Assembly: GCA_036005605.1 (NCBI GenBank)
Contig: DASYQJ010000232.1
Location: 1-12,143, forward strand
Length of the DNA: 12,143 bases
Direction: 5' to 3'
From: JALZAA01 sp036005605
Lineage (GTDB): Bacteria > Actinomycetota > Acidimicrobiia > IMCC26256 > JACDBD01
Below the pieces are notes generated by a model. The model saw only the letters and a program-made list of their open reading frames with translations, was not told where the DNA came from and did not search any database. Below, in pieces: positions 11,310 to 12,143 of the stretch. Positions within the stretch are counted from its first letter, which is position 1. Each line of letters opens with the position of its first letter. A program made the translations under genes and the position numbers.

Positions 11310-12143
11310 GTGGCCGTGCCCAAAGTCTGCGGTATCGAGACCGAGTACGGCGTCGTGCTCCGCGGAGCTTCGGACGCCAACCCGGTGCTCGCGTCGTCGA
11401 TGCTCATCAACGCCTACGTCGAGCACCGCAAGGTCGGATGGGACTTCGAGGACGAGTCGCCCGGCCGCGACGCCCGCGGGTTCGCCCGCGAAGGTGCCGC
11501 GCCGCCCGAGATCGAGACTCACCTCGTCAACACCGTGCTCACCAATGGCGCGCGCTACTACGTCGACCACGCGCATCCCGAGTACTCGACTCCCGAATGC
11601 GCCGACGTGCTCGAGCTGGTGTGCGCGGACAAGTCGGGGGAGAGGATCCTCGCCCGCTCGATGCAAGCCGCGCGCCGCCTGCTCGGCTCGGACCAGGAGA
11701 TCGTCGTCTACAAGAACAACACGGACGGCAAGGGCAACTCGTACGGCACGCACGAGAACTACCTGGTCGACCGGAGCGTCCCGTTCGCCACGCTTGTGCG
11801 CCACCTGTTGCCGTGGTTCGTGACCCGCCAGGTGTTCACGGGCGCCGGGAAGGTGGGCGGTGAGAACGGCACCGGCCACACCGGCTATCAGCTCAGCCAG
11901 CGGGCCGACTTCTTCGAGGAGGAGGTCGGCCTCGAGACCACGTTGAAGCGGCCGATCGTCAACACGCGCGACGAGCCGCACGCCGACCCGCAGAAGTACC
12001 GACGGCTGCACGTCATCGTCGGCGACGCCAACTTGTGCGAGGTGGCCACGTTTCTGAAGGTCGGGACGACCGCCCTCGTCCTGGCGATGGTCGAGGACGA
12101 CTTCATCGACAAGGACTATTCGATCGTCTCGCCGGTACCGTCG
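11310..12143 (+). CDS. dop: Pup deamidase/depupylase Dop, N-terminal 278 residues (3' end outside window)
   Basis: Dop deamidates the C-terminal Gln of Pup to Glu and removes Pup from tagged proteins; it is related to the ligase PafA and to glutamine synthetases. The frame stays open to the right edge, so the last ~45% is missing. Visible marks are the metal-binding GIETEYG (Glu10, Glu12); the WDFEDESPGRDARGF segment that belongs to the Dop loop absent from PafA; YYVDHAHPEYSTPEC with Asp86, matching the catalytic aspartate; KNNTDGKGNSYGTHENYL; QRADFFEEEVGLETTLKRP; and NTRDEPHADPQKYRRLHVIVGDANL. HAHPEYSTPE and VGLETT distinguish Dop from PafA, which has SHPEYAT and a different stretch. The first GTG is chosen; a second GTG two codons later is possible. 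No ribosome site is seen, and a -10 lies just upstream. Pup and the proteasome subunits probably follow to the right. Confidence 0.96.
   Translation, partial: MAVPKVCGIETEYGVVLRGASDANPVLASSMLINAYVEHRKVGWDFEDESPGRDARGFAREGAAPPEIETHLVNTVLTNGARYYVDHAHPEYSTPECADVLELVCADKSGERILARSMQAARRLLGSDQEIVVYKNNTDGKGNSYGTHENYLVDRSVPFATLVRHLLPWFVTRQVFTGAGKVGGENGTGHTGYQLSQRADFFEEEVGLETTLKRPIVNTRDEPHADPQKYRRLHVIVGDANLCEVATFLKVGTTALVLAMVEDDFIDKDYSIVSPVPS

Noticed and set aside
1..12143. CRISPR arrays, insertion sequences, tRNA or phage genes
   Set aside because: No regularly spaced repeats, transposase-like proteins, terminal inverted repeats or tRNA cloverleaf were found. The holin-like gene sits among housekeeping-type genes with no other phage gene.

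Overview
The window is a gene-dense, high-GC stretch of a bacterial chromosome, most likely from the Actinomycetota. An uncultured lineage near Acidimicrobiia is possible, but that is only an inference. The strongest taxonomic signal is on the right: an unmistakable Mpa/ARC proteasomal ATPase followed by Dop, the Pup deamidase/depupylase. This pairing is the core of the Pup-proteasome system. GTG starts, stop/start overlaps, a MarP-type membrane protease, and a TrmI gene near the proteasome genes fit the same assignment. No mobile element, CRISPR array, tRNA or rRNA was seen.

Layout. (1) Positions 1-3084 hold the 3' part of an AMP-forming acyl-CoA synthetase, then an ATP-grasp beta subunit and a CoA-binding/ligase alpha subunit of an ADP-forming acyl-CoA synthetase. 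All are joined by 4-nt stop/start overlaps. (2) 3081-4508 is a PBP4-type D-Ala-D-Ala carboxypeptidase, overlapping the gene before it. (3) 4585-5371 holds three tiny coupled membrane proteins. (4) 5409-7314 is a tRNA T-loop modification group: a TtuB-like ubiquitin-fold sulfur carrier, a TtuA-like thiolase with all zinc and iron-sulfur cysteines, and the m1A58 methyltransferase TrmI. (5) 7311-8489 is a MarP-like CvpA/trypsin membrane protease coupled to trmI. (6) 8570-8950 is a two-helix membrane protein of unknown function, preceded by a perfect palindrome and followed by a strong hairpin shared with the convergent ferredoxin gene. (7) 9037-9273 (minus strand) is a small ferredoxin with Asp in place of one cluster cysteine. 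It is divergent from arc, and the two share a compact promoter region. (8) 9490-11244 is arc/mpa. A perfect hairpin and an apparently leaderless promoter separate it from dop, which runs off the right edge.

How the genes work together. The left block activates one or more carboxylic acids to CoA esters by two chemistries. The middle block probably makes 2-thio-T54 and m1A58 in the tRNA T-loop, two modifications that cooperate in Thermus. The right block unfolds and delivers pupylated proteins to the 20S proteasome and processes Pup. Pup, PafA and the proteasome subunits are not in the window and may lie to the right. The most interesting point is the ttuB-ttuA-trmI grouping in a Pup-proteasome neighbourhood, with a TtuB-like protein that carries two residues after its Gly-Gly. 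No wholly unknown multi-gene system is evident; most of the unusual material is in small proteins and intergenic signals.
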